A program made the position numbers and the translations under genes. DNA of 64,000 nt from Limnothrix sp. FACHB-406 (GTDB taxonomy: Bacteria; Cyanobacteriota; Cyanobacteriia; CACIAM-69d): positions 352,773 through 416,772 of the forward strand of contig NZ_JACJSP010000002.1 in NCBI RefSeq assembly GCF_014698235.1, given 5' to 3'. The notes beneath the pieces are model-generated. The model was not told the DNA's origin. It saw only the letters and a list, made by a program, of their open reading frames with translations, and made no database searches. Positions 18,036-27,319 of the stretch are shown here, in pieces (the stretch's first letter is position 1; each line of letters opens with the position of its first letter).

Positions 18036-19784
18036 ATGGGTTTTGTCATGGCTGATGTGCGATCGCCCCTAGACCACTCACCACACCAGGAAGCTCAAGC
18101 CGATCGGGGGGATTTTCCAAGATCTTCCAGGTTGCGATGGGACTGGGAATCCCATTGGTGGTGGATTCTGGGGGCGATCGTGCTGGCGGGGGCGATCGTT
18201 CGATTTTGGCACTTGGGCCACCTGAACACCTTGGTGTTTGATGAGGTTTACTTTGCCCAGTTTGCCCGCGATTACTTGGTGGGCAAACCCGTTGAAGATG
18301 GCCATCCCCCCCTCAGTAAGTATCTGATTGCGATCGGGATTGCCATCAGTGAGCATTTTCAGTGGGGGCGCGACAACACCAACCAAGCAACCGGTTCCCT
18401 GCTAGCCACGGTCAGCTATCGCTGGCTGAATGCGCTGGTGGGATCTTTGATGCCGTTGGTGGTGGCCTGGTTGGCTTGGTTAATTTCCGGGCGGCGGCTG
18501 TTGGCCCTGGTGGCGGCGGGGGCGATCGCCCTGGATGGGCTGTTTTTGGTGGAATCCCGCTATGGGTTAAACAATGTTTACCTGGTGATCTTTGGCCTGT
18601 TGGGCCACTGTGGCTGGCTGATGGCGGCGCGGGCCATGGCCGGGCGATCGCGCTATCACTGGCAGGTGTGGGCCTGGCTGGTGGTGGCGGGCTTGGGGTT
18701 TGGTTGCACAGCCAGCGTGAAGTGGAATGGCTTGGCCTTTTTGGTGGGGGCTTGGGGCAGTTGGGCCCTGTGGCGAGTGTGGCATTGGCTCGATCGCCCT
18801 GGTTTCACGACCCGGCAATCAACCGAGTCGATCGAGAATGCCGAACCACCCGAGAGCATTGAAAACAGCCCCAGTTCCCGCATGGGGCGATCGGCCGCAA
18901 ATCCCTTAACACTCCTTCAGCGCTTCAGCCCGATCCAAATGGGATTGATGTTGGGGCTGCTGCCGTTGGTGATTTATTGGCTGCTGTGGATTCCCCATGC
19001 CCAAATGAATCCCGGCAAAAGCATTTGGGAATTTAACCAAGACTTGTTGCGCTACCACCATCGGGTTGGGGGTGATGATGCCCATCCCTACTGTTCCCGT
19101 TGGTTCACTTGGCCCCTGCTGTTGCGCCCGATCGCCTATTTCTATGCCCGCACCAGCGGCCCCAACGCCCCGATCGATTATCAAAACCCGATTCCCAAGG
19201 ATCTCCCGGCCGGTACGCCAACGGTTTATGACGTACATGCCCTGGGAAATCCACTGCTTTGGTGGCTGACGGCGGGGGCGTTGGTTGTGGCCCTGTGGTG
19301 GTTGGGGCGGTACAGGTGGCGATCGATCGCGCAACCGGCCGCTTTGGCGAACCCCTTGGTCAGCACCGATTATTTGGAAAGTCCCGTGGTGCGGTTGGGA
19401 TCCCACCGCTGGCAATTGCGGCTGATGTGGGAACGATCGGGCGCGATCGGGGCCGCCGCGCGATCGCCTGAAGTTTTGATGCTGACCTATTGCCTGGTGA
19501 ACTACGGGGCGAACTGGCTGCCCTGGGCCAAGGTCTCTCGTTGCACCTTTCTCTACCACTACATGGGAGCGTTTGTGTTTTCGAGCTTGGTCTTGGCTTG
19601 GCTGCTCGATCGGCTCTGGCAATCCCGCTCCGATCGCCCCCTCTCGATCGCCGCCATGATTTTGATTGGGCTGTCTTTTCTGTTTTGGCTGCCCGTTTAT
19701 TTGGGCTGGCCCCTCACCCCCTTTGACTGGCAACTGCGGATTTGGGGAATTGAGGGTGTGCGCTGGTTGCCTTACTGGATTTAA
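18036..19784 (+). CDS. Dolichyl-phosphate-mannose-type protein mannosyltransferase (PMT, GT39)
   Basis: 582 residues; an in-frame ATG at 18048 is an alternative start. After a short cytoplasmic N-terminus there are many membrane helices. The first lumenal loop carries the catalytic acidic motif FDEVYFAQFARDYLVGKPVE and HPPLSKYLIAIG that mark PMT enzymes; FDE holds the essential Asp-Glu. The C-terminal part has the cluster NYGANWLPWAKVSRCTFLYHYM, also typical. It would use polyprenyl-phosphate mannose to O-glycosylate exported proteins. It follows the LCP gene by 64 bp, so both may be transcribed together in envelope glycan work. Confidence 0.9.
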   Translation: MGFVMADVRSPLDHSPHQEAQADRGDFPRSSRLRWDWESHWWWILGAIVLAGAIVRFWHLGHLNTLVFDEVYFAQFARDYLVGKPVEDGHPPLSKYLIAIGIAISEHFQWGRDNTNQATGSLLATVSYRWLNALVGSLMPLVVAWLAWLISGRRLLALVAAGAIALDGLFLVESRYGLNNVYLVIFGLLGHCGWLMAARAMAGRSRYHWQVWAWLVVAGLGFGCTASVKWNGLAFLVGAWGSWALWRVWHWLDRPGFTTRQSTESIENAEPPESIENSPSSRMGRSAANPLTLLQRFSPIQMGLMLGLLPLVIYWLLWIPHAQMNPGKSIWEFNQDLLRYHHRVGGDDAHPYCSRWFTWPLLLRPIAYFYARTSGPNAPIDYQNPIPKDLPAGTPTVYDVHALGNPLLWWLTAGALVVALWWLGRYRWRSIAQPAALANPLVSTDYLESPVVRLGSHRWQLRLMWERSGAIGAAARSPEVLMLTYCLVNYGANWLPWAKVSRCTFLYHYMGAFVFSSLVLAWLLDRLWQSRSDRPLSIAAMILIGLSFLFWLPVYLGWPLTPFDWQLRIWGIEGVRWLPYWI

Positions 19785-20013
19785 CGATCTTCGGGTGGGC
19801 CGCAGCGGGTCGATCGGGTCGATCGTCCCGATCATGATCAACCGTCGCGCCGCAGGAAGTCACAAGCTGCGCCTAGGTGTATCACCCCACAAGTTCCCCC
19901 GAGAATGCCAGAATCAAACCACCGTCCTCAGCGATTCTGATGCCTGCGCGAAGGCTGTAACCCAGACTCGTTCAAGTCTCGGCACGTTTTTCATCGGAGC
20001 ACTTTCGTCGGCT

Positions 20014-20060
20014 GCTGCAATTTGCTGCGCAGGTTTCTCTCAGCCGCAACAAATTGCAAC
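20014..20060. other. Long hairpin in the leader of the cyclase gene
   Basis: GCTGCAATTTGCTGCG (20014-20029) pairs with CGCAACAAATTGCAAC (20045-20060) over 16 positions, two of them G-U in RNA, with a 15-base loop. No T run follows. It lies 74 bases before the cyclase start and may be a leader structure. Nothing else stands out in the 19785-20133 gap. Confidence 0.45.
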
Positions 20061-20133
20061 ATGGAAACCCAAGCGAGGCCTGGTTTTCCATTCCTGATCC
20101 TGACCATGCCCCACCCGCACCGTTAGACACCCT

Positions 20134-22647
20134 ATGAAACTCGTGCAACCCATCCAGTCGATCCCGAAGCGGTTCCGACAACTACGCTTGCGCTGGTTGG
20201 TCGTGCCGCTCGTCCTGCAAGTGGCCGGGGCCGTTGGACTCACGGGATGGCTCTCACTGCGAAATGGCCAGCGGGCCGTGAATGACCTCGCGGCCAGGCT
20301 CAGTGGCGAAATTGCGGCCAAGGTGGAACAGCATGTGCAGGGGTATTTGGGCACATCCGAGCTGTTTTTGCGCATTGATGCCGCATCCGTGGCGGCGGGT
20401 AACCTCAACCTCAACGACTTCGCCGCCCTTCAGCGCTACTTTTGGCATCAGGTACACATCACACCGGCGGTCTCCACCCTCTACTACGGCAACGCGGAGG
20501 GCAATTTTTTGCAGGTTGAGCGCGGCAACCCTTCCACGGTCTCCGTGCGAACAACGGCAACGGCTCCCAACTGGAGAATTTACACCCTGAACAAGCAGGG
20601 CCAGCGCGATCGCTTCGTTAGCTCCCGGCCCTACGACCCCCGTAAACGCCCTTGGTATCGGGCTGCTGTGGCTCGGGGGGGCTTGGCCTGGTCGCCCATT
20701 TATGTGTTCACGGAGCCGCCGGTTTTGGGCATTACTCCGGCCTTGCCCGTTTACACCAGCAACCCCAGTACGGTGACCGCCAGTGGCACACCGCTGACCA
20801 CGGAAACGCTCAAGGGTGTGCTGGCGATCGACCTTCCCTTGGAGCAGCTTTCCACCTTTTTACGGGGTCTGAAGGTAGGGCGAACCGGAGAAATGTTTAT
20901 TGTGGAGCGGTTGACCGGGGCCCTGGTGGCCACGTCATCCGAGGAACCCCTGTTCTTGCGGGATGCCCAAAACCAACCCCAGCGGCTGAAACCGGAGGAG
21001 AGCCGCGATCCTCGAATTCGGGCAGCGGGTGAGTTTTTGCGGGAGCGCTTTGGCACCTATCGCCAGGTCAGCAAGCGATATCAGGGCATTGTGCGACCGA
21101 AGGGGAGCGATCGTGTCTTCATCGATGTGTTGCCCCTGGAAAATGACTATGGACTTGACTGGGTGACTGTGACGGTTGTCCCCGAGCGGGATTTCACATC
21201 CCAAATCCAGGAAAATACCCGCATCACCGCTCTGCTCTGTTTGGGCGCTTTAGGCTTGGCCGTCTTAATGGCGATCGCCACCACACGCTGGATTGTGGAT
21301 CCCGTTAGTCGCATCAGCCGGGCCGCCGAGGCGATCGCTGAGGGCAATTTAAATCAGACCGCCGCCGCCAGCCCAATTCTGGAGGTCGATCGCCTGGCCG
21401 AGTCCTTTAACCGCATGGCCTTTCAGTTGCGGCAGGCCTTCGCCGCCTGGGAGGAAGCCAACCAAAATCTAGAGCTGAAGGTGCAACAACGCACCGCCGC
21501 CCTCACCCTTTCGGAAGCCAAGCTGCAAGAAAAGGAACGGTATTTGCGGCTAATTCTCGACAGCATTCCCCAACATGTGTTTTGGAAAGATACCGATCTG
21601 GTCTTTCAGGGTTGCAACAAAAACTGGGCAGAAGCGGCGGGGCTGGAAAACCCTGAAGCAGTGATTGGGCTAACGGATTTTGACCTGGTGCGAGATCCAG
21701 AGGCAGCGGAGGCCTTTCGGGAGCAAGATCGTCGGGTGATTGAGAGCGATCGACCCGTTTGGCACGCGATCGCCCCCAAGCAAAAACCGGGAGCCACGGG
21801 CGAAACCATTTGGCTAGATATCAGCAAAATTCCGATTCACGACAATCAACGCCGCGTGATTGGGTTGTTGGGGGTGGTGGAAGATATCACCTTACGCAAA
21901 CAGGCCGAAGAAGCCCTGCGCCGGGAACAGGAAAAATCAGAGCGATTGCTGTTGAATATCCTGCCCCGCACCGTGGCCGATCGCCTAAAGCAAAATGTGC
22001 AGCCCGATGGATCCACGGAATCGGAACCGATCGCCCAACATTTTGAAGAAGTCAGCATTCTGTTTGCGGACATCGTGGGTTTCACGCCCCTCTCATCCCA
22101 ACTGCCCCCGATCGATCTGGTGACCTGGTTGAACCGCATCTTTTCCCAGTTTGACCACCTGGCAGAACGCCATCACCTGGAAAAAATCAAAACCCTCGGA
22201 GATGCCTACATGGTGGCGGCCGGGCTGCCCCTGCCCATGGAAGATCCCACCGCAGCCATGGCTAACATGGCGCTGGATATGCAGCGGGTGATTCACGGCT
22301 TTCAGGATGAGTTTCAGCAAACCTTGGGGCGATCGCTGGAAATTCGCATTGGCATGAACACCGGGCCCGTAATTGCAGGTGTAATTGGCATTCGTAAGTT
22401 TATCTATGACCTGTGGGGCGATACGGTCAACATTGCCAGTCGCATGGAGTCTCAGGGCTTGGCCAGCCGAATTCAGGTGACCGAAACGGTGTATCAGGCC
22501 CTACGCGATCGCTATGAGTTTGAATCCCGAGGCGAGATTGATGTGAAGGGCCGCGGCCCCATGCGCACCTATTGGCTCACGGGTCGCCAAACCACCGCCG
22601 TTGTGGATGTGGTGGCCGCTGCGATCGATTCTGGCCCAGAGTTTTAG
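20134..22647 (+). CDS. Membrane-bound adenylate cyclase with Cache, HAMP and PAS domains
   Basis: 837 residues. An N-terminal helix (about 20-40) and a second near 365-385 enclose an extracellular Cache-like sensor; then HAMP (about 390-440), coiled coil, PAS with PAC (about 465-595) and a class III cyclase domain (about 625-815). The cyclase has both metal aspartates (Asp646 in FADIVGF, Asp690 in LGDAYM), adenine-selecting Lys684 and Asp759 (EKIKT, YDLWGD), and transition-state Asn766 and Arg770 (VNIASRM). This set predicts ATP, not GTP, as substrate. It would make cAMP in answer to an outside ligand and an internal PAS signal. Confidence 0.93.
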   Translation: MKLVQPIQSIPKRFRQLRLRWLVVPLVLQVAGAVGLTGWLSLRNGQRAVNDLAARLSGEIAAKVEQHVQGYLGTSELFLRIDAASVAAGNLNLNDFAALQRYFWHQVHITPAVSTLYYGNAEGNFLQVERGNPSTVSVRTTATAPNWRIYTLNKQGQRDRFVSSRPYDPRKRPWYRAAVARGGLAWSPIYVFTEPPVLGITPALPVYTSNPSTVTASGTPLTTETLKGVLAIDLPLEQLSTFLRGLKVGRTGEMFIVERLTGALVATSSEEPLFLRDAQNQPQRLKPEESRDPRIRAAGEFLRERFGTYRQVSKRYQGIVRPKGSDRVFIDVLPLENDYGLDWVTVTVVPERDFTSQIQENTRITALLCLGALGLAVLMAIATTRWIVDPVSRISRAAEAIAEGNLNQTAAASPILEVDRLAESFNRMAFQLRQAFAAWEEANQNLELKVQQRTAALTLSEAKLQEKERYLRLILDSIPQHVFWKDTDLVFQGCNKNWAEAAGLENPEAVIGLTDFDLVRDPEAAEAFREQDRRVIESDRPVWHAIAPKQKPGATGETIWLDISKIPIHDNQRRVIGLLGVVEDITLRKQAEEALRREQEKSERLLLNILPRTVADRLKQNVQPDGSTESEPIAQHFEEVSILFADIVGFTPLSSQLPPIDLVTWLNRIFSQFDHLAERHHLEKIKTLGDAYMVAAGLPLPMEDPTAAMANMALDMQRVIHGFQDEFQQTLGRSLEIRIGMNTGPVIAGVIGIRKFIYDLWGDTVNIASRMESQGLASRIQVTETVYQALRDRYEFESRGEIDVKGRGPMRTYWLTGRQTTAVVDVVAAAIDSGPEF

Positions 22648-22661
22648 CGCACGCACGCTTC

Positions 22662-22689
22662 AGAAAATCCTCATTAGAAAATCCTCATT
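22662..22689 (+). repeat. Perfect 14-bp tandem duplication
   Basis: AGAAAATCCTCATT occurs twice head to tail, just after the cyclase stop. It is immediately followed by GGTTGATTAACC (22693-22704), a motif seen after several other genes in this window. Confidence 0.7.
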
Positions 22690-22852
22690 ATTGGTTGATT
22701 AACCCCTGGTGATCGCTCCTCTGGGCCCGATCGAGGCCGAATTGGTGATCCTGACTTTCCCCCAACGGCCGCGAAGTAATCAGTTGGCGGATTCGATCGC
22801 CCGATCGAGTCCTTCCGTTGGCACTCACAGTCTTCCGTTGGAGAAGTTGGTT

Positions 22853-23371
22853 ATGGCTTGCAAATGGACTTGCGCAGTGATGGGTTCGATCGCCCTGTTG
22901 GTCACCACCGCCACCCTGGCCCCCTTGCCCACCCGGGCAGAAATGCCGGAAGTGGTGTGGATGGTGGGGCCCGCTGAGAATGTGGAAATTGTGACCGGCG
23001 AGATTCAAGATTTGGTGGGCGATCGGGTGCGATTGTTGCTGACCGATGGTTCCACGCGCTTGGTGGGCATTACCCAGCTCGATCGCACCCGACTGGGCCT
23101 CGATCCGGGAGATCAAATCACCTTGGCCTTGGTCGATGGTCGTTTCTTTGCCCAAGCCGTTGCCCTGGGAAACGATGCCCTTGTGATTCGCAATGGCTCC
23201 ATTCAACTGGCCAATGCTGACAGCGCCTACGTCAGCACCAGTCAAGCCAGCGTGACCACGACCACCACCGTGCAACAACGCACCGTACAACGCAGCGGCC
23301 AACAAACCACTGTTCAACAAACCACCGTCATCCCCGATCGCCCCGCACAACCAATTCGCGGCATGTGGTAA
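22853..23371 (+). CDS. Secreted hypothetical protein with Thr/Gln-rich tail
   Basis: 172 residues from the ATG at 22853, with GGAG nine bases upstream; a longer frame upstream lacks such a site. A signal peptide ends in PLPTRA-EMPE. The mature part has an all-beta look (GEIQDLVGDRVRLLLTDGST, RLGLDPGDQITLALVDGRFF), perhaps an OB- or SH3-like barrel, then a low-complexity tail of Thr, Val and Gln (SVTTTTTVQQRTVQ) of about 45 residues. I do not recognise a family. Codon use matches neighbours. A strong terminator follows. Confidence 0.72.
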   Translation: MACKWTCAVMGSIALLVTTATLAPLPTRAEMPEVVWMVGPAENVEIVTGEIQDLVGDRVRLLLTDGSTRLVGITQLDRTRLGLDPGDQITLALVDGRFFAQAVALGNDALVIRNGSIQLANADSAYVSTSQASVTTTTTVQQRTVQRSGQQTTVQQTTVIPDRPAQPIRGMW

Positions 23372-23483
23372 CTGCTGATTTGCTGATGAACCCATTGACG
23401 GGTCGATTTTTCCGTTCCTTGCTGTCCCAGGTTGCCTAGCTCAAAAGAACAGCACAACCCTAGAACCCACACCTGCAAACCCA

Positions 23484-23544
23484 TAAAAAAACCAGCAACG
23501 CCCACTGATCAGCGGACTGATCGCGGACGTTGCTGGATTTTTTT
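23484..23544. terminator. Bidirectional terminator between convergent genes
   Basis: CCAGCAACG (23492-23500) pairs with CGTTGCTGG (23528-23536), with an inner TGATCAGC/ACTGATC region. An A tract precedes it and ATTTTTTT follows, so it can work on both strands: for the secreted protein gene and, if transcripts run that far, for the DUF3155 gene. Confidence 0.75.
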
Positions 23545-23890
23545 GAATTGGAAGCACCCAGGGCCGCACAAGGCCATCGCGCAAGAAGCGATCGCGCTTA
23601 GGCCCGTCGTTAGTCGGCTATTGAGCTTTTTGCTAATGAGAGATTGATGTGTCAACTGTGATGCACTTGATCGTCCACTGGCGCTGCGATGTAGGAGTCG
23701 ATCGCCAAGGGAAGGTCAACAGTCATCACCCACCAATCAATAACAAATCACCAATTAATCCACGTTTCCGTGCATCCATCCCCCAAGACGATTTGCACCT
23801 TAACTTTGCCCGAATTGCAGAACAGCCACGACCTCAAACGTCTGATTTCAGGCTCCACACAACGCGGGTTTCAGTTTTGTTGCCATGGAC
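23545..23890. other. Intergenic, nothing recognised
   Basis: About 345 bases between the terminator and the end of the DUF3155 gene. Short plus-strand frames overlap here but none has a ribosome binding site or protein-like composition. Confidence 0.4.
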
Positions 23891-24220
23891 TTAGCGGGCC
23901 GCAGCGGCCACCATTCCCAAAGCAGGCACATCCCCTTCTTGATCGCCCCAGAGCCGAAGACTCGGGAACAGGAAGTGGTTTTCTTCAACGTATTGCGCTC
24001 CGAACAACCCTTTTTCGGCCCAAAAGTAGCGATCCGTGGTGTGTTCGTTGCGCTTCACCAACACCAAAGCGGGGGGATGAATTCCCTCTGCCTTAATGAA
24101 TTTGCGAGCGGCCGTGACCGGCTTATCTTCGCCACATTCGATGCTATACTGTGGCACATTCTCAAGAATCCGTCGCCCTTCTTGCCGCCGACGGCTCTTG
24201 CGCTTGCGTCTCCTTGCCAA
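23891..24220 (-). CDS. DUF3155 family protein
   Basis: 109 residues from a TTG at 24218-24220. The start MARRRKRKSRRRQEGRRILE and the block VKRNEHTTDRYFWAEKGLFG then QYVEENHFLFPSLR match the cyanobacteria-specific DUF3155 family. The leader has GGGAGG eight bases before the TTG and a second AAGGAGG directly against it. The extra upstream codons in the frame are hydrophobic and not part of the family, which supports the TTG. The basic N-terminus suggests nucleic-acid or ribosome contact, but no function is established. Confidence 0.85.
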   Translation of the reverse strand: MARRRKRKSRRRQEGRRILENVPQYSIECGEDKPVTAARKFIKAEGIHPPALVLVKRNEHTTDRYFWAEKGLFGAQYVEENHFLFPSLRLWGDQEGDVPALGMVAAAAR

Positions 24221-24675
24221 CCTCCTTACCTCCCGTGCCAAGATAAGTGTAGTGACGGTTACAAAAGCCGTGCAAAGTATATCGCCTTTGCGCCAAAATT
24301 TCAACTTGTTTTAATTGATCGACATGAATTCAATTACAATGTTTTATTCTGTCGATTTCTTAGCAGTTTGATTGTGAGTGCTGGCCCATCCAGAAACCTA
24401 GAGACCGCCTGGATTTTGCACAATTGTCGCCCCAGGTTCTTGCGATCCCTCGCGGCTTTTTAATGGTTTTTAATCAGTTTAGATGGAGCAATTTGAATAG
24501 AAGCGGTTTGAGATAGCTCCAGCTTAAGGAGTTCTCAAGCCTTGGGGAGAGCAACGCCGTAATTCTTCACAAAGCCGGCGATCTCCCCATGCGGGAAACC
24601 GGGCGCGGCCGCTCCCCAATCCCTGGCAACCGCGAATGTTCCCCGATGGAGGCCCCCAGGGGGGAGTGGCGAGCA
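24221..24675. other. Divergent promoter region
   Basis: About 455 bases between DUF3155 (leftward) and the histidine kinase (rightward). The left half is AT-rich (around 24290-24370) and likely holds promoters; no box is clear enough to name. GGGGAG at 24661-24666 is the kinase ribosome binding site. Confidence 0.4.
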
Positions 24676-26226
24676 ATGGCGAGTTCAACCTTTTTGGCCC
24701 TGTGCCAAGCGCAGTTGGCCTTGATGGCGGAAACGCTGCACCTGGGACGGGGTGTGGTGTATTTGGCGCAGGATTGGTCGGGAACGGCGGAACCGGCTTG
24801 GATGCCGGTGTTGGAATATCCGGCTCGGGCCAAGACGCAGTTTTTGGGGGAAACGGGAACGGGCCGATCGCGCAGTCGGGGCCGATCGCGGTTGCTGTCG
24901 GGGTCGGGCCCTTGGGCAGCGGCTCCGGCGGAGATCACCTCTGCGATCGCGCCTGAGACTGAGGTTAGTCACCAAGCGGGCGATCGGCCGGACGTGCTGG
25001 ACTTCTCGATCGCGCCGGAAGCAATTCCTCCGGCGGTTAACCAGATCACGGATGCTGACTATTCAGCCTCTGCCCATTCCACCAATTCCCATTCAGCCAA
25101 TTCCCATTCAGCCGTTGACCCCGCGTTGAATCCCCTATTCAATCCCCAACCCCACCCGGGCCGATTGGTGCTGCCCTTGGCCCGAGGGGGGATGATGTTG
25201 GGGCTGTTGGTGCTCGATCGCCCTAAACCTTGGACTCCCAAAGATCGCCAGCAGGCGGGGCGGGTGGCGGTGACCTTGGCGGCGGCCTGCGAACTCGATC
25301 GCCGCAATCAACTGCTGGAGGCGGCCTATCGCCAACAACAGACCACGCAACAGCGCCAGGCGGAATTACTACATAATTGGCTGCACCAGTTTCGCAATCC
25401 CCTGACGGCCATTCGGACATTCGGCAAGTTGGTGCTGAAGCGGTTGGGGGGCGAGGATCGATCACGCCCACATCTGGAAAGCTTGCTGCGGGAGGGCGAT
25501 CGACTCCAAGGGATGTTGACGGACTTTAGCCAAGTGATTGATACGCCGGACTGGACAGGGGCAGCGGCCCCCAGTGCCGACCAGCATTCACCGTCAGAAT
25601 TGCCCGCCCCCACCGAAAACAGGGCGGCCCTGCTGTTGCCGGGGGTGACGATCGCCCCTTGGCCAGTCGAGGCCTTGGTGATGGATGCGATTGCGGCGGC
25701 GGAAGCGGTGGCGATCGAACGCGGGCGATCGTTTCAAATGTCGTTACCCGCCGATTTGCCGCCGGTTTTGGCCGATGGCACGGCTTGGCGAGAGGTGTTT
25801 AGCAATTTGCTGGATAACGCCATCAAATACGCCTGCGATCGGGGTCGGGTGCAGGTGCTGGCCCGGGTCGCCGCTTGGCAAGATGCGCCCGCGGCCGGGT
25901 GGGGTCTGGCGCTGGTGGTCAGCAATCAGGGCAACAATATCCCGCCAACAGACTTGGAGCGGCTGTTTCAGCGCGGTTTTCGGGGAATTCAGGCCGCCAG
26001 CCCGATTCCAGGCACGGGGTTGGGTTTGGCGATCGCCCGTCAGTTGATGACGCAGATGGGCGGCCGCTTGGAACTGTTTAGCCCCCCGATCGCCCTACCT
26101 GCTCGGTTGCGGTTGCGGGAAACTCCCGATCGACTCCTTCCCCCGATCGCTCAGGGAACGATGGCCGTGGCTTGGTTGCCCCTGGCGGAAACGAATTCAC
26201 CGCCTCCTGAATTAACCTCTGAGTAA
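24676..26226 (+). CDS. Sensor histidine kinase
   Basis: 516 residues from the ATG at 24676, which has GGGGAG nine bases upstream; ATG codons at 24589 and 24646 are in frame. Residues 1-190 look like a divergent GAF-type sensor, interrupted by a low-complexity insert with SHSTNSHSANSHSA. The HisKA motif is HQFRNPLTAIRTF with phospho-acceptor His237; the ATPase part has the N box (NLLDNAIKYA) and the G box (GTGLGLAIARQLM). No membrane helix is visible, so it is a cytosolic kinase. The cognate response regulator is not in the window. Convergent with ispE. Confidence 0.88.
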   Translation: MASSTFLALCQAQLALMAETLHLGRGVVYLAQDWSGTAEPAWMPVLEYPARAKTQFLGETGTGRSRSRGRSRLLSGSGPWAAAPAEITSAIAPETEVSHQAGDRPDVLDFSIAPEAIPPAVNQITDADYSASAHSTNSHSANSHSAVDPALNPLFNPQPHPGRLVLPLARGGMMLGLLVLDRPKPWTPKDRQQAGRVAVTLAAACELDRRNQLLEAAYRQQQTTQQRQAELLHNWLHQFRNPLTAIRTFGKLVLKRLGGEDRSRPHLESLLREGDRLQGMLTDFSQVIDTPDWTGAAAPSADQHSPSELPAPTENRAALLLPGVTIAPWPVEALVMDAIAAAEAVAIERGRSFQMSLPADLPPVLADGTAWREVFSNLLDNAIKYACDRGRVQVLARVAAWQDAPAAGWGLALVVSNQGNNIPPTDLERLFQRGFRGIQAASPIPGTGLGLAIARQLMTQMGGRLELFSPPIALPARLRLRETPDRLLPPIAQGTMAVAWLPLAETNSPPPELTSE

Positions 26227-26266
26227 ATCCCTGAATAAATAGCTGAATCCACGGCTGAATCCACCG

Positions 26267-27238
26267 CTAAACCGATGGGTTAACGGGCCGAATGCCCGCC
26301 GCACTGAATTGGGTGACCCAAAATTCTAAATCCGGATCCGGCAGGGCCGATCGCGCGGCGGCTTGGATTTCCTGGGCTTGGCTGGCGGATTCGGCCAGAG
26401 CGAAAACCGAGGGGCCAGAACCGGACATCATCGCTCCCAGCGGGGCCAAGCGATCGAGCAAGTCCCGCAACTGCGCAATTTGGGGATGGGCCGGCAACAC
26501 CACCCGTTCCAGGTCATTGCGCAACAGGGGCCGTAACCCCGACAGACCAGCTCGATCGCCCGTAGCCAAGGCCTGGAGCGATCGCACGAGGGGCCCAGAC
26601 TTGGCCGCCGTATGCCGAGCCGCTTGGGCCTCTGGAGTGCGGGCATATTCCGCCCCAAACTGAGCGCGATAGGTTTGATAGGCCCAGGGGGTGGAAACGC
26701 CCAAACTGCGGTACTTTGCCAACACCAACCACACCTGATCCACCCCCGCGAGGGGATCCAGCACCTCACCGCGTCCCGTGGCCAACGCTGTTCCTCCGCC
26801 CACACAGAAGGGCACATCGGATCCCAACTCAGCCGCCAACTCCTGCAATTCTCCTTGGGTGAGGCCCAAGCCCCAGGCCAAGTCCAGCCCCACCAACACC
26901 GCCGCGCCATTGCCCGATCCCCCAGCTAAGCCAGCGGCCACGGGAATTCGCTTTTCAATTTCGATCGCCACGCCCCCACATTTGGCGAAGGCTTCGGGAA
27001 ACCGCTCGCTCATCAGGGCTGCGGCCCGATAGGCTAAATTGCTGGCATCGTTAGGCACACCCTCGGCGGCGCACTCCACTTGGATTACGCCCTGCATTCC
27101 CGATCGCACATGGACGAGATCCGCCAAGTCAATGCTCTGGAACACGGTGGCCAACTCATGGAAACCATCGGGACGATCGCCCACAATTTCCAAATAGAGA
27201 TTAATTTTGGCGGGCGATCGCAGCGAATAGGATTTCAT
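26267..27238 (-). CDS. ispE: 4-diphosphocytidyl-2-C-methyl-D-erythritol kinase
   Basis: 323 residues from ATG 27236-27238; a GTG two codons earlier is possible. It is the GHMP kinase of the MEP pathway, making precursors for carotenoids, phytol and quinones. Visible are SPAKINLYLEIVGDRPDGFH with the Lys-Asn of the active site, the ATP loop PVAAGLAGGSGNGAA, and the C-terminal motif MMSGSGPSVFAL. Length is normal. It is 81 bp after the EamA transporter gene; the gap holds GGTTGATTAACC at 27304-27315. Confidence 0.94.
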   Translation of the reverse strand: MKSYSLRSPAKINLYLEIVGDRPDGFHELATVFQSIDLADLVHVRSGMQGVIQVECAAEGVPNDASNLAYRAAALMSERFPEAFAKCGGVAIEIEKRIPVAAGLAGGSGNGAAVLVGLDLAWGLGLTQGELQELAAELGSDVPFCVGGGTALATGRGEVLDPLAGVDQVWLVLAKYRSLGVSTPWAYQTYRAQFGAEYARTPEAQAARHTAAKSGPLVRSLQALATGDRAGLSGLRPLLRNDLERVVLPAHPQIAQLRDLLDRLAPLGAMMSGSGPSVFALAESASQAQEIQAAARSALPDPDLEFWVTQFSAAGIRPVNPSV

Positions 27239-27319
27239 CGGCACGCAAGCATCAGGACAAAAGCGTCCCCATTGTCTCAGAAGGGGCCCACGAGACCATC
27301 GATGGTTGATTAACCTGGC

